64,000 nt of DNA from Pseudomonas mandelii (GTDB taxonomy: Bacteria; Pseudomonadota; Gammaproteobacteria; Pseudomonadales; Pseudomonadaceae): the NCBI RefSeq assembly GCF_024138395.1, contig NZ_JAMYDU010000002.1, positions 434,001 to 498,000 on the forward strand. The letters run 5' to 3'. The notes under the pieces are model-generated. The model did no database searches. It was not told the DNA's origin and saw nothing but the letters and a program-made list of their open reading frames with translations. Below, in pieces: positions 7,740 through 18,751 of the stretch (within the stretch, counting starts at the first letter, position 1; each line of letters starts with the position of its first letter). The position numbers were made by a program, and so were the translations under genes.

Positions 7740-9116
7740 TTACACGGTATGCAGGTACCAGTTGTACTCAAGGTCGGAGATGGAGTGTTCGAACTCCTCC
7801 AGCTCGCTTTCCTTACAGGCGACGAAGATATCGATGTATTTCGGATCGATGTACTTGGCCATGACTTCGCTGTCATCCAGCTCACGCAGTGCATCACGCA
7901 AGTTGTTTGGCAGGCTTTGCTCGTTCTGCTCGTAGGAGTTGCCTTCCACGGGCGCGCCGGGCTCGATCTTGTTGGTCAGGCCGTGGTGCACGCCCGCCAA
8001 AACCGAAGCCATCAACAGATACGGGTTGGCGTCGGCGCCGGCGACACGATGCTCGATGCGCACGGCATCGGAGGAACCGGTCGGTACGCGGATGGCCACG
8101 GTACGGTTGTCCAGGCCCCAGCATGGCGAGTTCGGCACGTAGAACTGTGCGCCGAAACGACGGTAGGAGTTGACGTTCGGGCAGAGGAAAGCCATCTGCG
8201 CCGGCAGGGTCTCGAGCACACCGCCGATCGCGTGACGCAGTGCGGCGTTCTGCTCGGGATCCTCGCTGGCAAAAATGTTTTTGCCATCTTTATCAAGAAT
8301 CGAGATGTGGACATGCAGACCGTTGCCCGCCTGGCCTGGGTAAGGCTTGGCCATGAAGGTGGTATCCATCTCATGGTCGTAGGCGATGTTTTTGATCAGG
8401 CGCTTGAGCAGGACTGCATAGTCGCAGGCCTTGATCGGGTCGGCCACGTGGTGCAGGTTCACTTCGAACTGTGCCGGGGCACTTTCCTTGACGATGGCGT
8501 CGGCAGGGATACCTTGCTCTTTCGCACCTTCCAGAATGTCTTGGAGGCAATCGACGTATTCGTCGAGGTCGTCGATCAGGTAGACCTGTGTCGAGTGCGG
8601 GCGTTTGCCGGAAACCGGCGAGCGCGGCGGTTGCGGGCGACCGTTCACGTTCTCCTGGTCGATCAGGTAGAACTCCAGTTCGAACGCGGCGCAGATGGTC
8701 AGGCCCATTTCGTCGAACTTGCGCACCACATTGGCCAGCACTTCACGCGGGTCGGCGAAGAATGGCTGACCTTCGAGTTCGTGCATGGTCATTAACAGTT
8801 GCGCGGTGGGGCGCTTTTGCCAGGGCTCATTGCACAGGGTGTCGGGGATTGGATAGCAGATTCGGTCAGCATCGCCGATGTCCAGGCCCAGACCGGTGCT
8901 TTCCACCGTCGAGCCATTGATATCCAGAGCAAATAGAGAGGCCGGCAGGTTGATGCCTTTCTCGTAAACCTTGTGGAGACTGGTGCGTTCAATGCGCTTG
9001 CCGCGCACCACACCATTCATATCCGCAATCAGAAGGTCAACGTACAGAACCTCAGGATGTTCCTTAAGGAACGCGTTCGCTTCGTTAAGCTGAACGGCAC
9101 GCGGGGGTACCGACAT
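7740..9116 (-). CDS. spuI: Gamma-glutamylpolyamine synthetase (glutamine synthetase family) SpuI
   Basis: It ATP-dependently joins glutamate to polyamines (putrescine and related diamines), the first step of the gamma-glutamylation route. The protein is 458 residues, and its domain order is that of a GS-beta-grasp domain (about 20-115) followed by the catalytic domain. Visible GS motifs are AAFELEFYL (the metal-binding Glu pair), HVHIS for ATP/glutamate, and NSYRRFG with NRTVAIRVP. It is transcribed divergently from spuA across 278 bases that must hold both promoters. A second GS-like gene, spuB, lies in the divergent operon. AAAGGTG precedes the ATG. Confidence 0.88.
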   Translation of the reverse strand: MSVPPRAVQLNEANAFLKEHPEVLYVDLLIADMNGVVRGKRIERTSLHKVYEKGINLPASLFALDINGSTVESTGLGLDIGDADRICYPIPDTLCNEPWQKRPTAQLLMTMHELEGQPFFADPREVLANVVRKFDEMGLTICAAFELEFYLIDQENVNGRPQPPRSPVSGKRPHSTQVYLIDDLDEYVDCLQDILEGAKEQGIPADAIVKESAPAQFEVNLHHVADPIKACDYAVLLKRLIKNIAYDHEMDTTFMAKPYPGQAGNGLHVHISILDKDGKNIFASEDPEQNAALRHAIGGVLETLPAQMAFLCPNVNSYRRFGAQFYVPNSPCWGLDNRTVAIRVPTGSSDAVRIEHRVAGADANPYLLMASVLAGVHHGLTNKIEPGAPVEGNSYEQNEQSLPNNLRDALRELDDSEVMAKYIDPKYIDIFVACKESELEEFEHSISDLEYNWYLHTV

Positions 9117-9394
9117 GATGCAACACCTTTGTTGTTAAAAATATCAATCATTGATCTCTTCGGATTCCAGTCAACCCGAACGGCATGCCGAAGTCAAGCG
9201 AGGCCTTTTTTGCCCTGAAAAAGCGCTCATGAGGCTTTTTTGAGGCACTTTGGGGCGTTTTTATGCCTTCAGCCTTCTCGGCGCCCGCGAGCTTGAGCGT
9301 GCCGTGTTGTATTTTTTACGGGGGTGTTGTGTAAAAAAATGAACAAGGCTAAGCTCGATTTAAACCCATAACAGCAATAATACCGGGGTGCTTC

Positions 9395-10171
9395 ATGTCT
9401 CGCCTGCCGTTAATCGGCGTCACCGCCTGCTCAAAGCAGATCGGTCTGCATGCTTATCACATCAGTGGCGACAAATACGTACGCGCCGTGGCTTCAGCTG
9501 CCAAGGGCCTGCCGTTGATTCTTCCATCCCTGGCGGATCAACTGGCACCGTCCGAAATTCTAGACGCTCTGGACGGCATTCTCTTTACAGGCTCCCCTTC
9601 TAATATAGAACCGTTTCACTATAACGGCCCGGCCAGTGCGCCGGGTACTGCTCATGATTCTGCACGCGATGCCACTACTCTCCCGCTGATCCGCGCCGCT
9701 GTCGAGGCCGGTGTTCCCGTGCTCGGCATTTGCCGCGGCTTCCAGGAAATGAATGTGGCGTTCGGCGGCAGCCTGCATCAGAAGGTTCACGAGGCCGGTC
9801 CATTCATGGATCATCGTGAAGACGACAGCCTGCCGCTGGAAGGGCAGTACGCCCCAAGTCACTCGGTGCACGTCCGGCCGGGCGGTGTATTGGCCGGGCT
9901 GGGCCTGGCGAGCGAGATTCAAGTCAATTCGATTCATGGTCAGGGCATTGAGCGTCTGGCGCCGGGCCTTCGTGTGGAAGCCGTGGCGCCCGACGGGTTG
10001 ATCGAAGCCGTCTCTGTTATCGAAGGCAAGGCTTTTGCTTTAGGTGTGCAATGGCATCCCGAATGGCAGGTAAGCTTGAATCCTGACTACCTTGCGATTT
10101 TCCAGGCATTTGGCGATGCCTGCCGCAAGCACGCACTACAACGCGACGCCGATGCGTCAAACAACGCCTGA
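9395..10171 (+). CDS. spuA: Gamma-glutamyl-GABA hydrolase SpuA (class I amidotransferase fold)
   Basis: It hydrolyses gamma-glutamyl-GABA or related gamma-glutamyl conjugates (PuuD type) in the cytoplasm. The protein is 258 residues, peptidase C26 family. The catalytic triad is visible: Cys113 in GICRGFQEMN, and His221 and Glu223 in QWHPEW. It opens the spuABCDEFGH run, 37 bases before spuB. The ribosome site is weak (CGGGG), which may keep the hydrolase low. Confidence 0.9.
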   Translation: MSRLPLIGVTACSKQIGLHAYHISGDKYVRAVASAAKGLPLILPSLADQLAPSEILDALDGILFTGSPSNIEPFHYNGPASAPGTAHDSARDATTLPLIRAAVEAGVPVLGICRGFQEMNVAFGGSLHQKVHEAGPFMDHREDDSLPLEGQYAPSHSVHVRPGGVLAGLGLASEIQVNSIHGQGIERLAPGLRVEAVAPDGLIEAVSVIEGKAFALGVQWHPEWQVSLNPDYLAIFQAFGDACRKHALQRDADASNNA

Positions 10172-10208
10172 CTTATAAGAGTCCGGAAACTCAGCCTAAG
10201 AGGCATTT

Positions 10209-11567
10209 ATGAGTAACAACCTCGACCAGCTCACCGATTGGTTGAAAGACCACAAGATCACAGAAGTCGAATGCATGATTGGCGACTTGACCGGCATCAC
10301 CCGGGGCAAGATCTCGCCGACCAACAAGTTCATTGCCGAAAAAGGCATGCGCCTGCCCGAAAGCGTTCTGTTGCAGACCGTGACCGGCGACTACGTCGAA
10401 GACGACATCTATTACGAACTGCTCGACCCGGCCGACATCGACATGATCTGCCGCCCCGACCACAACGCGGTGTTTCTGGTGCCGTGGGCCATTGAGCCCA
10501 CCGCCCAGGTGATCCACGATACCTACGACAAGCAGGGCAACCCGATCGAGTTGTCGCCGCGCAACGTGCTCAAGAAGGTGCTGAAACTCTACGCCGACCA
10601 CGGCTGGCAGCCGATCGTGGCGCCGGAAATGGAGTTCTACCTCACCAAGCGCAGCGATGATCCGGACTACCCGCTGCAACCGCCGATTGGCCGCTCCGGT
10701 CGTCCGGAAACCGGTCGCCAGTCCTTCTCGATTGAAGCCGCGAACGAATTCGATCCGTTGTTCGAAGACGTCTACGACTGGTGCGAACTGCAAGAGCTGG
10801 ACCTCGACACGCTGATCCACGAGGACGGCACCGCGCAGATGGAAATCAACTTCCGTCATGGCGATGCCCTGTCCCTGGCCGACCAGATTCTGGTGTTCAA
10901 GCGCACCATGCGTGAGGCCGCGCTCAAGCACAACGTGGCGGCGACCTTCATGGCCAAGCCCATGACCGGCGAGCCGGGCAGCGCCATGCATTTGCACCAG
11001 AGCATTATCAGCATCGAGACCGGCAAAAACGTCTTCTCCAATGAAGACGGAACCATGAGCCAGCTGTTCCTCAACCACATAGGCGGCTTGCAGAAATTCA
11101 TTCCTGAGCTGCTGCCGTTGTTCGCACCCAACGTCAATTCGTTCCGCCGCTTCCTGCCGGATACCTCGGCACCGGTGAACGTGGAGTGGGGCGAAGAGAA
11201 CCGCACCGTAGGCCTGCGGGTTCCGGACGCCGGGCCGCAGAACCGTCGGGTGGAAAACCGTCTGCCGGGTGCCGATGCCAACCCGTACCTGGCCATCGCC
11301 GCCAGCCTGTTGTGCGGCCTTATCGGCATGGTCGAAGGGCATAACCCGAGCGCGCCGGTCGTGGGCCGTGGTTACGAGCGGCGCAACCTGCGCCTGCCAC
11401 TGACTATTGAAGACGCCCTGGATCGCATGGAAAACAGCAAGACCATCGAAAAGTACCTGGGCAAGAAGTTCATCACGGGCTACATCGCGGTCAAGCGTGC
11501 CGAGCATGAAAACTTCAAGCGCGTGATCAGTTCGTGGGAGCGGGAATTCCTGCTCTTCGCCGTCTGA
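10209..11567 (+). CDS. spuB: Gamma-glutamylpolyamine synthetase SpuB (glutamine synthetase family)
   Basis: This is a second GS-like ligase of 452 residues that glutamylates polyamines. The catalytic motifs are all present: APEMEFYL with the metal Glu residues, HLHQS, NSFRRF and [10 protein letters not shown]. It is clearly a paralogue of spuI rather than a copy; the N-termini differ and identity looks moderate. In the known pathway several such ligases divide the polyamine range between them. It is followed 58 bases later by spuC. Confidence 0.88.
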   Translation: MSNNLDQLTDWLKDHKITEVECMIGDLTGITRGKISPTNKFIAEKGMRLPESVLLQTVTGDYVEDDIYYELLDPADIDMICRPDHNAVFLVPWAIEPTAQVIHDTYDKQGNPIELSPRNVLKKVLKLYADHGWQPIVAPEMEFYLTKRSDDPDYPLQPPIGRSGRPETGRQSFSIEAANEFDPLFEDVYDWCELQELDLDTLIHEDGTAQMEINFRHGDALSLADQILVFKRTMREAALKHNVAATFMAKPMTGEPGSAMHLHQSIISIETGKNVFSNEDGTMSQLFLNHIGGLQKFIPELLPLFAPNVNSFRRFLPDTSAPVNVEWGEENRTVGLRVPDAGPQNRRVENRLPGADANPYLAIAASLLCGLIGMVEGHNPSAPVVGRGYERRNLRLPLTIEDALDRMENSKTIEKYLGKKFITGYIAVKRAEHENFKRVISSWEREFLLFAV

Positions 11568-11625
11568 TGCGCCGGGCGTCGCTGCTCTTGGCGGCGCCCT
11601 CCACTCGAATCTTAGGAGAATTCGC

Positions 11626-12990
11626 ATGACCAGCAACAACCCGCAAACCCGTGAATGGCAAGCCCTGAGCAGCGATCACCACTTGGCCCCGTTCAGCGAC
11701 TTCAAGCAGCTGAAAGAGAAAGGCCCGCGCATTATCACCAATGCCAAGGGCGTTTATCTCTGGGACAGCGAAGGCAACAAGATCCTCGACGGCATGGCCG
11801 GCCTGTGGTGTGTGGCGATCGGCTACGGTCGCGATGAACTGGCCGATGCCGCCAGCAAACAAATGCGCGAACTGCCTTATTACAACCTGTTCTTCCAGAC
11901 GGCTCACCCGCCGGTGCTGGAGTTGGCCAAGGTGATTGCCGACGTTGCGCCTGAAGGCATGAACCACGTGTTCTTTACCGGTTCCGGGTCCGAAGGCAAC
12001 GACACCATGCTGCGGATGGTTCGTCACTACTGGGCGATCAAGGGCCAGCCGAAGAAGAAAGTCATCATCAGTCGCAAGAACGGCTATCACGGTTCTACCG
12101 TGGCCGGCGCGAGCCTGGGTGGCATGACGTACATGCACGAACAGGGCGACTTGCCGATCCCGGGCATCGTCCACATTGCCCAGCCGTACTGGTTCGGCGA
12201 AGGCGGCGACATGACGCCGAACGAATTCGGTATCTGGGCGGCCAATCAGCTGGAAGAGAAGATTCTGGAAGTCGGCGTCGACAACGTCGGTGCCTTTATT
12301 GCCGAGCCGATTCAGGGCGCCGGCGGCGTGATCATCCCGCCAGACAGCTACTGGCCGCGCATCAAGGAAATCCTCGCCAAGTACGACATTCTGTTCGTGG
12401 CCGACGAAGTGATCTGCGGTTTCGGTCGTACCGGTGAGTGGTTCGGTACCGATTTCTACGACCTCAAACCCCACATGATGACCATCGCCAAAGGCCTGAC
12501 CTCCGGTTACATCCCGATGGGTGGCCTGATCGTGCGTGACGACGTGGTCGAGGTGCTCAACGAAGGCGGTGATTTCAACCACGGTTTCACGTATTCCGGG
12601 CACCCGGTGGCCGCTGCGGTGGCGCTGGAAAACATCCGCATCCTGCGCGACGAGAAAATTGTCGAGCGCGTGCGTACAGAAACGGCACCTTATTTGCAAA
12701 AGCGTCTACGGGAACTGAGCGATCACCCGTTGGTGGGGGAAGTGCGTGGGGTCGGTCTGTTGGGGGCCATCGAACTGGTTCAGGACAAAGCCACCCGCAA
12801 ACGTTACGAAGGCAAGGGCGTCGGCATGATTTGCCGCACGTTCTGCTTCGAAAACGGCCTGATCATGCGCGCCGTCGGCGACACCATGATCATTGCTCCG
12901 CCACTGGTGATTACACCGGCCGAAATCGACGAGTTGGTGACCAAGGCGCGCAAGTGCCTGGACCTGACCCTGAGTGCGTTGCAGGGCTAA
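11626..12990 (+). CDS. spuC: Putrescine/polyamine:pyruvate aminotransferase SpuC
   Basis: This PLP class III transaminase moves the amino group of putrescine (and cadaverine or spermidine) to pyruvate, giving 4-aminobutyraldehyde. The protein is 454 residues. The PLP lysine is Lys289 in [13 protein letters not shown], the Asp of the PLP pocket is in [14 protein letters not shown], and the phosphate-binding loop is [17 protein letters not shown] lies just upstream of the ATG. It offers a transaminase route in parallel with the gamma-glutamyl route. Confidence 0.92.
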   Translation: MTSNNPQTREWQALSSDHHLAPFSDFKQLKEKGPRIITNAKGVYLWDSEGNKILDGMAGLWCVAIGYGRDELADAASKQMRELPYYNLFFQTAHPPVLELAKVIADVAPEGMNHVFFTGSGSEGNDTMLRMVRHYWAIKGQPKKKVIISRKNGYHGSTVAGASLGGMTYMHEQGDLPIPGIVHIAQPYWFGEGGDMTPNEFGIWAANQLEEKILEVGVDNVGAFIAEPIQGAGGVIIPPDSYWPRIKEILAKYDILFVADEVICGFGRTGEWFGTDFYDLKPHMMTIAKGLTSGYIPMGGLIVRDDVVEVLNEGGDFNHGFTYSGHPVAAAVALENIRILRDEKIVERVRTETAPYLQKRLRELSDHPLVGEVRGVGLLGAIELVQDKATRKRYEGKGVGMICRTFCFENGLIMRAVGDTMIIAPPLVITPAEIDELVTKARKCLDLTLSALQG

Positions 12991-13000
12991 GTGCTAGGCT

Positions 13001-13033
13001 CTGAGCGAGGTGTGAAGATTGCACTTCGCTCAG
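13001..13033 (+). other. Strong RNA hairpin between spuC and spuD
   Basis: CTGAGCGAGGTGT can pair with GCACTTCGCTCAG over 13 bp including two G-U pairs, around a 7-base loop. No U-run follows, so it is not an ordinary terminator. Its place, just after the catabolic genes and before the highly expressed binding protein, suits an mRNA processing or stabilising element; that role is inferred. Confidence 0.5.
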
Positions 13034-13157
13034 TGCAAACAAAGGATGGGTCTTTCCTTGAAAGCCTGCCTTGGATCTTGCCAGACTACCGGTTGTTCGG
13101 ATGCCCAGTAACAGGCCGCTGAGCACGTGGTTAAAAAGAAAAATTGGAGCATTACCC

Positions 13158-14270
13158 ATGAAGGCATTAGGTATGAAGATAGCTGGCAAGACCCTCCTCG
13201 CCATGTCCCTGATGGGCGTGATGGCGGGGGCCGTTCAGGCTGACGACAAAGTGCTGCACGTGTACAACTGGTCCGATTACATCGCACCGGATACCGTCAA
13301 GAAGTTCGAGGCCGAGTCGGGTATCAAAGTCGTCTATGACGTGTTCGACAGTAACGAAACCCTGGAAGCCAAGCTGCTGGCAGGCAAGTCTGGCTACGAC
13401 ATCGTCGTGCCGTCGAACAACTTCCTGGCCAAGCAGATCAAGGCCGGCGTCTACCAGAAGCTGGACAAGTCCAAGCTGCCTAACTGGAAAAACCTGAACA
13501 CGGACCTGCTAAAAGCGGTATCGGTGAGCGACCCGGGTAACGAACACGCATTCCCTTACATGTGGGGTTCGATCGGTATCGGTTTCAACGCCGAGAAGGT
13601 CAAGGCTGCACTGGGTGCCGATGCGCCAACCAACTCCTGGGACTTGCTGTTCAAACCTGAAAACGCTGCCAAGTTGAAGTCGTGCGGTATCAGCTTCCTC
13701 GATTCGCCAACCGAGATGATTCCGGTGGCGTTGCATTACCTGGGCTATCCAACCGACAGCCAGGACAAGAAACAACTGGCCGAAGCCGAAGCATTGTTCC
13801 TGAAGATTCGTCCTTCGGTGGGCTACTTCCACTCGTCCAAGTACATCTCGGACCTTGCCAACGGCAACATCTGCGTCGCCGTGGGTTACTCGGGTGACAT
13901 CTACCAGGCCAAGGCTCGCGCCGCTGAAGCCGGTGACAAGGTGAAAGTCAGCTACAACATTCCGAAAGAAGGTGCCGGCAGCTTCTACGACATGGTCGCC
14001 ATCCCTAAAGATGCCGAAAACGTTGAAGGCGCCTACAAGTTCATGACCTTCCTGCAGAAGCCGGAAATCATGGCTGAAATCACCAACGCCGTGCAATTCC
14101 CGAACGGTAACTCGGCGGCCACCGCACTGGTCGATAAAGAAATCACCAGCGATCCAGGCATTTACCCACCAGCAGAAGTAATGGCCAAACTGTACGCGAT
14201 TGCCGACTTGCCGGCCGCCACCCAGCGAATCCTGACTCGCAGCTGGACCAAGATCAAATCCGGTAAATAA
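13158..14270 (+). CDS. spuD: Periplasmic polyamine-binding protein SpuD
   Basis: It is the PotF/PotD-type binding protein; the P. aeruginosa SpuD prefers putrescine. The ATG at 13158 has TTGGAG at 13144-13149; a frame extension back to 13071 would put 29 polar residues before the signal peptide. The signal peptide ends near VQA (residue 28). Mature features are [39 protein letters not shown] and the closing [10 protein letters not shown]. It is 370 residues. spuE, a paralogue, follows after a 235-base gap that holds a repeat. Confidence 0.92.
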   Translation: MKALGMKIAGKTLLAMSLMGVMAGAVQADDKVLHVYNWSDYIAPDTVKKFEAESGIKVVYDVFDSNETLEAKLLAGKSGYDIVVPSNNFLAKQIKAGVYQKLDKSKLPNWKNLNTDLLKAVSVSDPGNEHAFPYMWGSIGIGFNAEKVKAALGADAPTNSWDLLFKPENAAKLKSCGISFLDSPTEMIPVALHYLGYPTDSQDKKQLAEAEALFLKIRPSVGYFHSSKYISDLANGNICVAVGYSGDIYQAKARAAEAGDKVKVSYNIPKEGAGSFYDMVAIPKDAENVEGAYKFMTFLQKPEIMAEITNAVQFPNGNSAATALVDKEITSDPGIYPPAEVMAKLYAIADLPAATQRILTRSWTKIKSGK

Positions 14271-14277
14271 GCAAACC

Positions 14278-14378
14278 CTGTAGCAGCTGCCGAAGGCTGC
14301 GTTGAGGTCCGAAGGACATCCGCTTTTCGACAGCACAACTGCTTCGCAGTTGAACGCAGCCTGCGGCAGCTGCTACAG
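14278..14378. repeat. Inverted repeat of the CTGTAGCAGCTGCC family
   Basis: CTGTAGCAGCTGCCGAAGGC and its complement close about 55 bases. Its relatives in the window are at 19575 and 33190. It lies inside the spu operon, between the two binding-protein genes, where it could form a long mRNA hairpin. Confidence 0.85.
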
Positions 14379-14463
14379 GATCTTCATAAAGTTTGCTGGA
14401 ACGGTTTTTCGAGGGTAAGTTGCGCGCCGGTTTTGTTGCCAGACAGCCATGGCTGTCATGTAA

Positions 14464-15603
<1,140 letters not shown>

Positions 15604-15664
15604 CTTCAAACTATCCAGGTTCGCCACGTTGAGCGAACTGCAAATTCTGTTGGGAGTTTCGTAA

Positions 15665-16807
15665 ATGGCAGTTGCCTCCGGCGCCTATAAGAAAGCCCTC
15701 GAGGGCGACCAGACACCTAAACAGGTGCTGGTCAAAATCGACCGGGTCACCAAAAAGTTCGACGAGACGATTGCCGTGGACGACGTGTCCCTGGAAATCA
15801 AGAAAGGCGAAATTTTCGCCCTGCTCGGCGGCTCGGGTTCGGGCAAATCCACCTTGCTGCGGATGCTGGCAGGTTTCGAACGGCCCACGGAGGGGCGCAT
15901 TTTTCTCGATGGCGTAGACATCACGGACATGCCGCCGTACGAGCGGCCGATCAACATGATGTTCCAGTCCTACGCCCTGTTCCCGCACATGACCGTGGCG
16001 CAGAACATCGCCTTCGGCCTCAAGCAGGACAAAATTCCGTCGGCTGAAGTCGACGCTCGCGTGGCCGAGATGCTCAAGTTGGTACAGATGAGCCAGTACG
16101 CCAAGCGCAAGCCCCATCAGTTGTCCGGTGGTCAGCGTCAACGTGTGGCGCTGGCACGTTCATTGGCCAAGCGGCCGAAGTTGTTGCTGCTCGATGAACC
16201 GATGGGTGCGCTGGACAAAAAACTGCGCTCGCAAATGCAGCTGGAACTGGTCGAGATCATCGAGCGGGTCGGCGTGACCTGCGTGATGGTGACCCACGAC
16301 CAGGAAGAGGCCATGACCATGGCCGAGCGCATCGCGATCATGCACCTGGGCTGGATCGCCCAGATCGGCAGCCCGATCGACATCTACGAAACCCCGACCA
16401 GCCGTCTGGTCTGCGAATTCATCGGCAACGTCAACATCTTCGAAGGCGAAGTGGTGGACGACGCCGAAGGCCATGCGCTGATCACCTGCAAGGATCTGGA
16501 CCGCAGTATTTATGTGGGTCACGGCATCAGCACCTCGGTGCAGGACAAGTCCGTCACTTACGCGATCCGTCCGGAAAAACTGCTGGTGACGGCCGACATG
16601 CCGACCTGCGAATACAACTGGTCGAGCGGCAAGGTGCATGACATCGCCTACCTCGGCGGCCATTCGGTGTTCTACGTCGAATTGCCGAGCGGCAAACTGG
16701 TGCAGTCCTTCGTCGCCAACGCCGAGCGCCGCGGCCAGCGCCCAACCTGGGGTGACCAGGTTTACGTGTACTGGGAAGACGACAGCGGCGTGGTGCTTCG
16801 CTCATGA
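15665..16807 (+). CDS. spuF: Polyamine ABC transporter ATPase SpuF (PotA/PotG type)
   Basis: This ATPase drives polyamine import. The protein is 380 residues. Visible motifs are Walker A GGSGSGKST (55-63), Q-loop MFQSYALFPHM, signature LSGGQRQR, Walker B LLLLDEPMGALD and the H-loop MVTHDQEEA. A C-terminal TOBE/OB regulatory domain (about 290-380) follows. GGGAG lies upstream of the ATG. Its stop overlaps the spuG start (ATGA). Confidence 0.94.
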   Translation: MAVASGAYKKALEGDQTPKQVLVKIDRVTKKFDETIAVDDVSLEIKKGEIFALLGGSGSGKSTLLRMLAGFERPTEGRIFLDGVDITDMPPYERPINMMFQSYALFPHMTVAQNIAFGLKQDKIPSAEVDARVAEMLKLVQMSQYAKRKPHQLSGGQRQRVALARSLAKRPKLLLLDEPMGALDKKLRSQMQLELVEIIERVGVTCVMVTHDQEEAMTMAERIAIMHLGWIAQIGSPIDIYETPTSRLVCEFIGNVNIFEGEVVDDAEGHALITCKDLDRSIYVGHGISTSVQDKSVTYAIRPEKLLVTADMPTCEYNWSSGKVHDIAYLGGHSVFYVELPSGKLVQSFVANAERRGQRPTWGDQVYVYWEDDSGVVLRS

Positions 16808-17724
16808 ACATGCGCAAACTCAAACGCCGGCTCAATCGAATAATTCCCGGTGGCCGTCAGCTGGTCATCGGGGTTCCGTTCATCTGGCTGTTCCTGTTCT
16901 TCATGCTGCCGTTCTTCATCGTCTTGAAGATCAGCTTCGCCGAAGCCGATGTGGCCATTCCGCCGTACACCGAGATCTACAGTTTCATCGACCAGAAGCT
17001 CCAGGTGCTGCTTAACCTGAGCAACTACGCGATGCTTGGCGATGACGAGCTGTACATCGCCGCGTACCTCGGCTCGTTGAAAATGGCGCTGATCAGCACC
17101 GTCCTCTGTTTGCTGATCGGCTACCCGATGGCTTACGGCATCGCCACTGCCCGCAAAGAAATGCAGACGGTGCTGGTCCTACTGATAATGATGCCGACCT
17201 GGACCGCGATCCTGATCCGCGTGTATGCGTGGATGGGCATTCTCAGCAACAACGGTCTGCTCAACGGTTTTCTGATGACCATGGGCTGGATCGACGAACC
17301 GCTGCAGATCCTCAATACCAACCTCGCGGTCTATATCGGGGTCGTTTACTCCTATCTGCCGTTCATGATCCTGCCGCTCTATGCCAACCTGGTCAAACAC
17401 GACACCAGCCTGCTGGAAGCCGCGTCGGACCTCGGTTCGAGCACCTTTAACAGTTTCTGGAAGATCACCGTGCCGCTGTCGAAAAACGGCATCATCGCCG
17501 GCTGCATGCTGGTGTTCATCCCAGTGGTGGGTGAGTTCGTGATCCCGGAACTGCTCGGCGGTCCGGAAACCCTGATGATCGGTAAAGTGCTCTGGCAAGA
17601 ATTCTTCAACAACCGTGACTGGCCGGTGGCGTCCGCACTGGCGGTGGTGATGTTGGCGATCCTGATTGTGCCGATCATCCTGTTCAACCGTAGTCAGGCC
17701 AAAGAAATGGAGGGCAAGGAATGA
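16804..17724 (+). CDS. spuG: Polyamine ABC transporter permease SpuG (PotB/PotH type)
   Basis: It is one of the two inner-membrane permeases. The protein is 306 residues with about six helices (the first at about 20-42, WLFLFFMLPFFIVLKISF). The coupling loop is LLEAASDLGSSTFNSFWKIT. It overlaps spuF by four bases at its start and spuH by four at its end, so the three are translationally coupled. Confidence 0.94.
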   Translation: MNMRKLKRRLNRIIPGGRQLVIGVPFIWLFLFFMLPFFIVLKISFAEADVAIPPYTEIYSFIDQKLQVLLNLSNYAMLGDDELYIAAYLGSLKMALISTVLCLLIGYPMAYGIATARKEMQTVLVLLIMMPTWTAILIRVYAWMGILSNNGLLNGFLMTMGWIDEPLQILNTNLAVYIGVVYSYLPFMILPLYANLVKHDTSLLEAASDLGSSTFNSFWKITVPLSKNGIIAGCMLVFIPVVGEFVIPELLGGPETLMIGKVLWQEFFNNRDWPVASALAVVMLAILIVPIILFNRSQAKEMEGKE

Positions 17725-18611
17725 AGCGCTTCCGTTTCTCGAGTTTCATGCTGGTAGCGGGTTTGCTGTTCATCTACGCGCCGATGCTGATCCTGGTGAT
17801 CTACTCGTTCAACGCCTCGAAACTGGTGACGGTGTGGGGCGGTTGGTCGATCAAGTGGTACGTGGGGTTGATGGACAACACCCAACTGATGGGCTCGGTA
17901 GTGCGCTCGCTGGAAATCGCCTGCTACACGGCAATTGCAGCGGTGGCACTGGGGACGCTGGCGGCCTTCGTGCTGACCCGTATCACCCACTTCAAGGGCC
18001 GCACGCTGTTCGGTGGTCTGGTCACTGCGCCGCTGGTGATGCCGGAAGTGATCACCGGTCTGTCGCTGTTGCTGCTGTTCGTGGCCATGGCGCAGATGAT
18101 CGGTTGGCCACAGGAGCGTGGCATCGTCACGATCTGGATCGCCCACACTACGTTCTGTGCGGCGTATGTGGCGGTGGTAGTGTCGGCGCGTTTGCGTGAG
18201 CTGGACCTGTCCATCGAAGAGGCAGCCATGGATCTGGGGGCGCGGCCGTGGAAGGTGTTCTTCCTGATCACCATCCCGATGATCGCGCCGTCGCTGGCGG
18301 CGGGGGGCATGATGTCGTTCGCGTTGTCGCTGGATGACCTGGTGCTGGCGAGCTTCGTGTCCGGCCCGGGTTCCACGACCTTGCCGATGGAAGTGTTCTC
18401 GGCGGTGCGCCTGGGCGTGAAGCCTGAGATCAACGCGGTGGCCAGCCTGATTCTGCTGGCGGTGTCGCTGGTGACGTTCCTGGTCTGGTACTTCAGCCGT
18501 CGTGCCGAAGAGATTCGCAAGCGTGCGATCCAGCAGGCCATCGAAGAAAGTGCCGCCGATTCCTGGAAACAACCGGACGTGCGCCGGGCGCAGGCGCCGG
18601 AAGCGGTTTGA
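17721..18611 (+). CDS. spuH: Polyamine ABC transporter permease SpuH (PotC/PotI type)
   Basis: It is the partner permease of SpuG. The protein is 296 residues with about six helices. The coupling loop is IEEAAMDLGARPWKVFFLIT, and the signal-anchor helix covers about 8-30 (FMLVAGLLFIYAPMLILVIY). It closes the spu operon; a REPIN follows within 45 bases, and no clear intrinsic terminator is visible. Confidence 0.94.
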   Translation: MKRFRFSSFMLVAGLLFIYAPMLILVIYSFNASKLVTVWGGWSIKWYVGLMDNTQLMGSVVRSLEIACYTAIAAVALGTLAAFVLTRITHFKGRTLFGGLVTAPLVMPEVITGLSLLLLFVAMAQMIGWPQERGIVTIWIAHTTFCAAYVAVVVSARLRELDLSIEEAAMDLGARPWKVFFLITIPMIAPSLAAGGMMSFALSLDDLVLASFVSGPGSTTLPMEVFSAVRLGVKPEINAVASLILLAVSLVTFLVWYFSRRAEEIRKRAIQQAIEESAADSWKQPDVRRAQAPEAV

Positions 18612-18654
18612 GCTTGATGCCGGGTTGACCACGCATGTGTGGCCAACCCACATC

Positions 18655-18748
18655 CCTGTGGGAGCGGGCTTGCCCGCGATAGCGGTCTGTCCGTCGACAT
18701 CTATGTTGACGGTGATGCCGCCATCGCGGGCAAGCCCGCTCCCACAGG
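18655..18748. repeat. REPIN, inward type
   Basis: Two GAGCGGGCTTGCCCGCGA units face inward (type A) with 5-bp AGCGG/CCGCC extensions and a core containing CGACATCTATGTTGAC. It lies between convergent spuH and the HD-domain gene. Confidence 0.92.
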
Positions 18749-18751
18749 TTC

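Noticed and set aside
9117..9394. A sigma-54 promoter between spuI and spuA
   Set aside because: GGCAC followed by GGGGC near 9243 resembles a -24/-12 pair only loosely; the GC of the -12 element is not in place.
10191..11639. A 482-codon reverse frame over spuB
   Set aside because: It is a reverse-strand shadow of a gene with all catalytic motifs.
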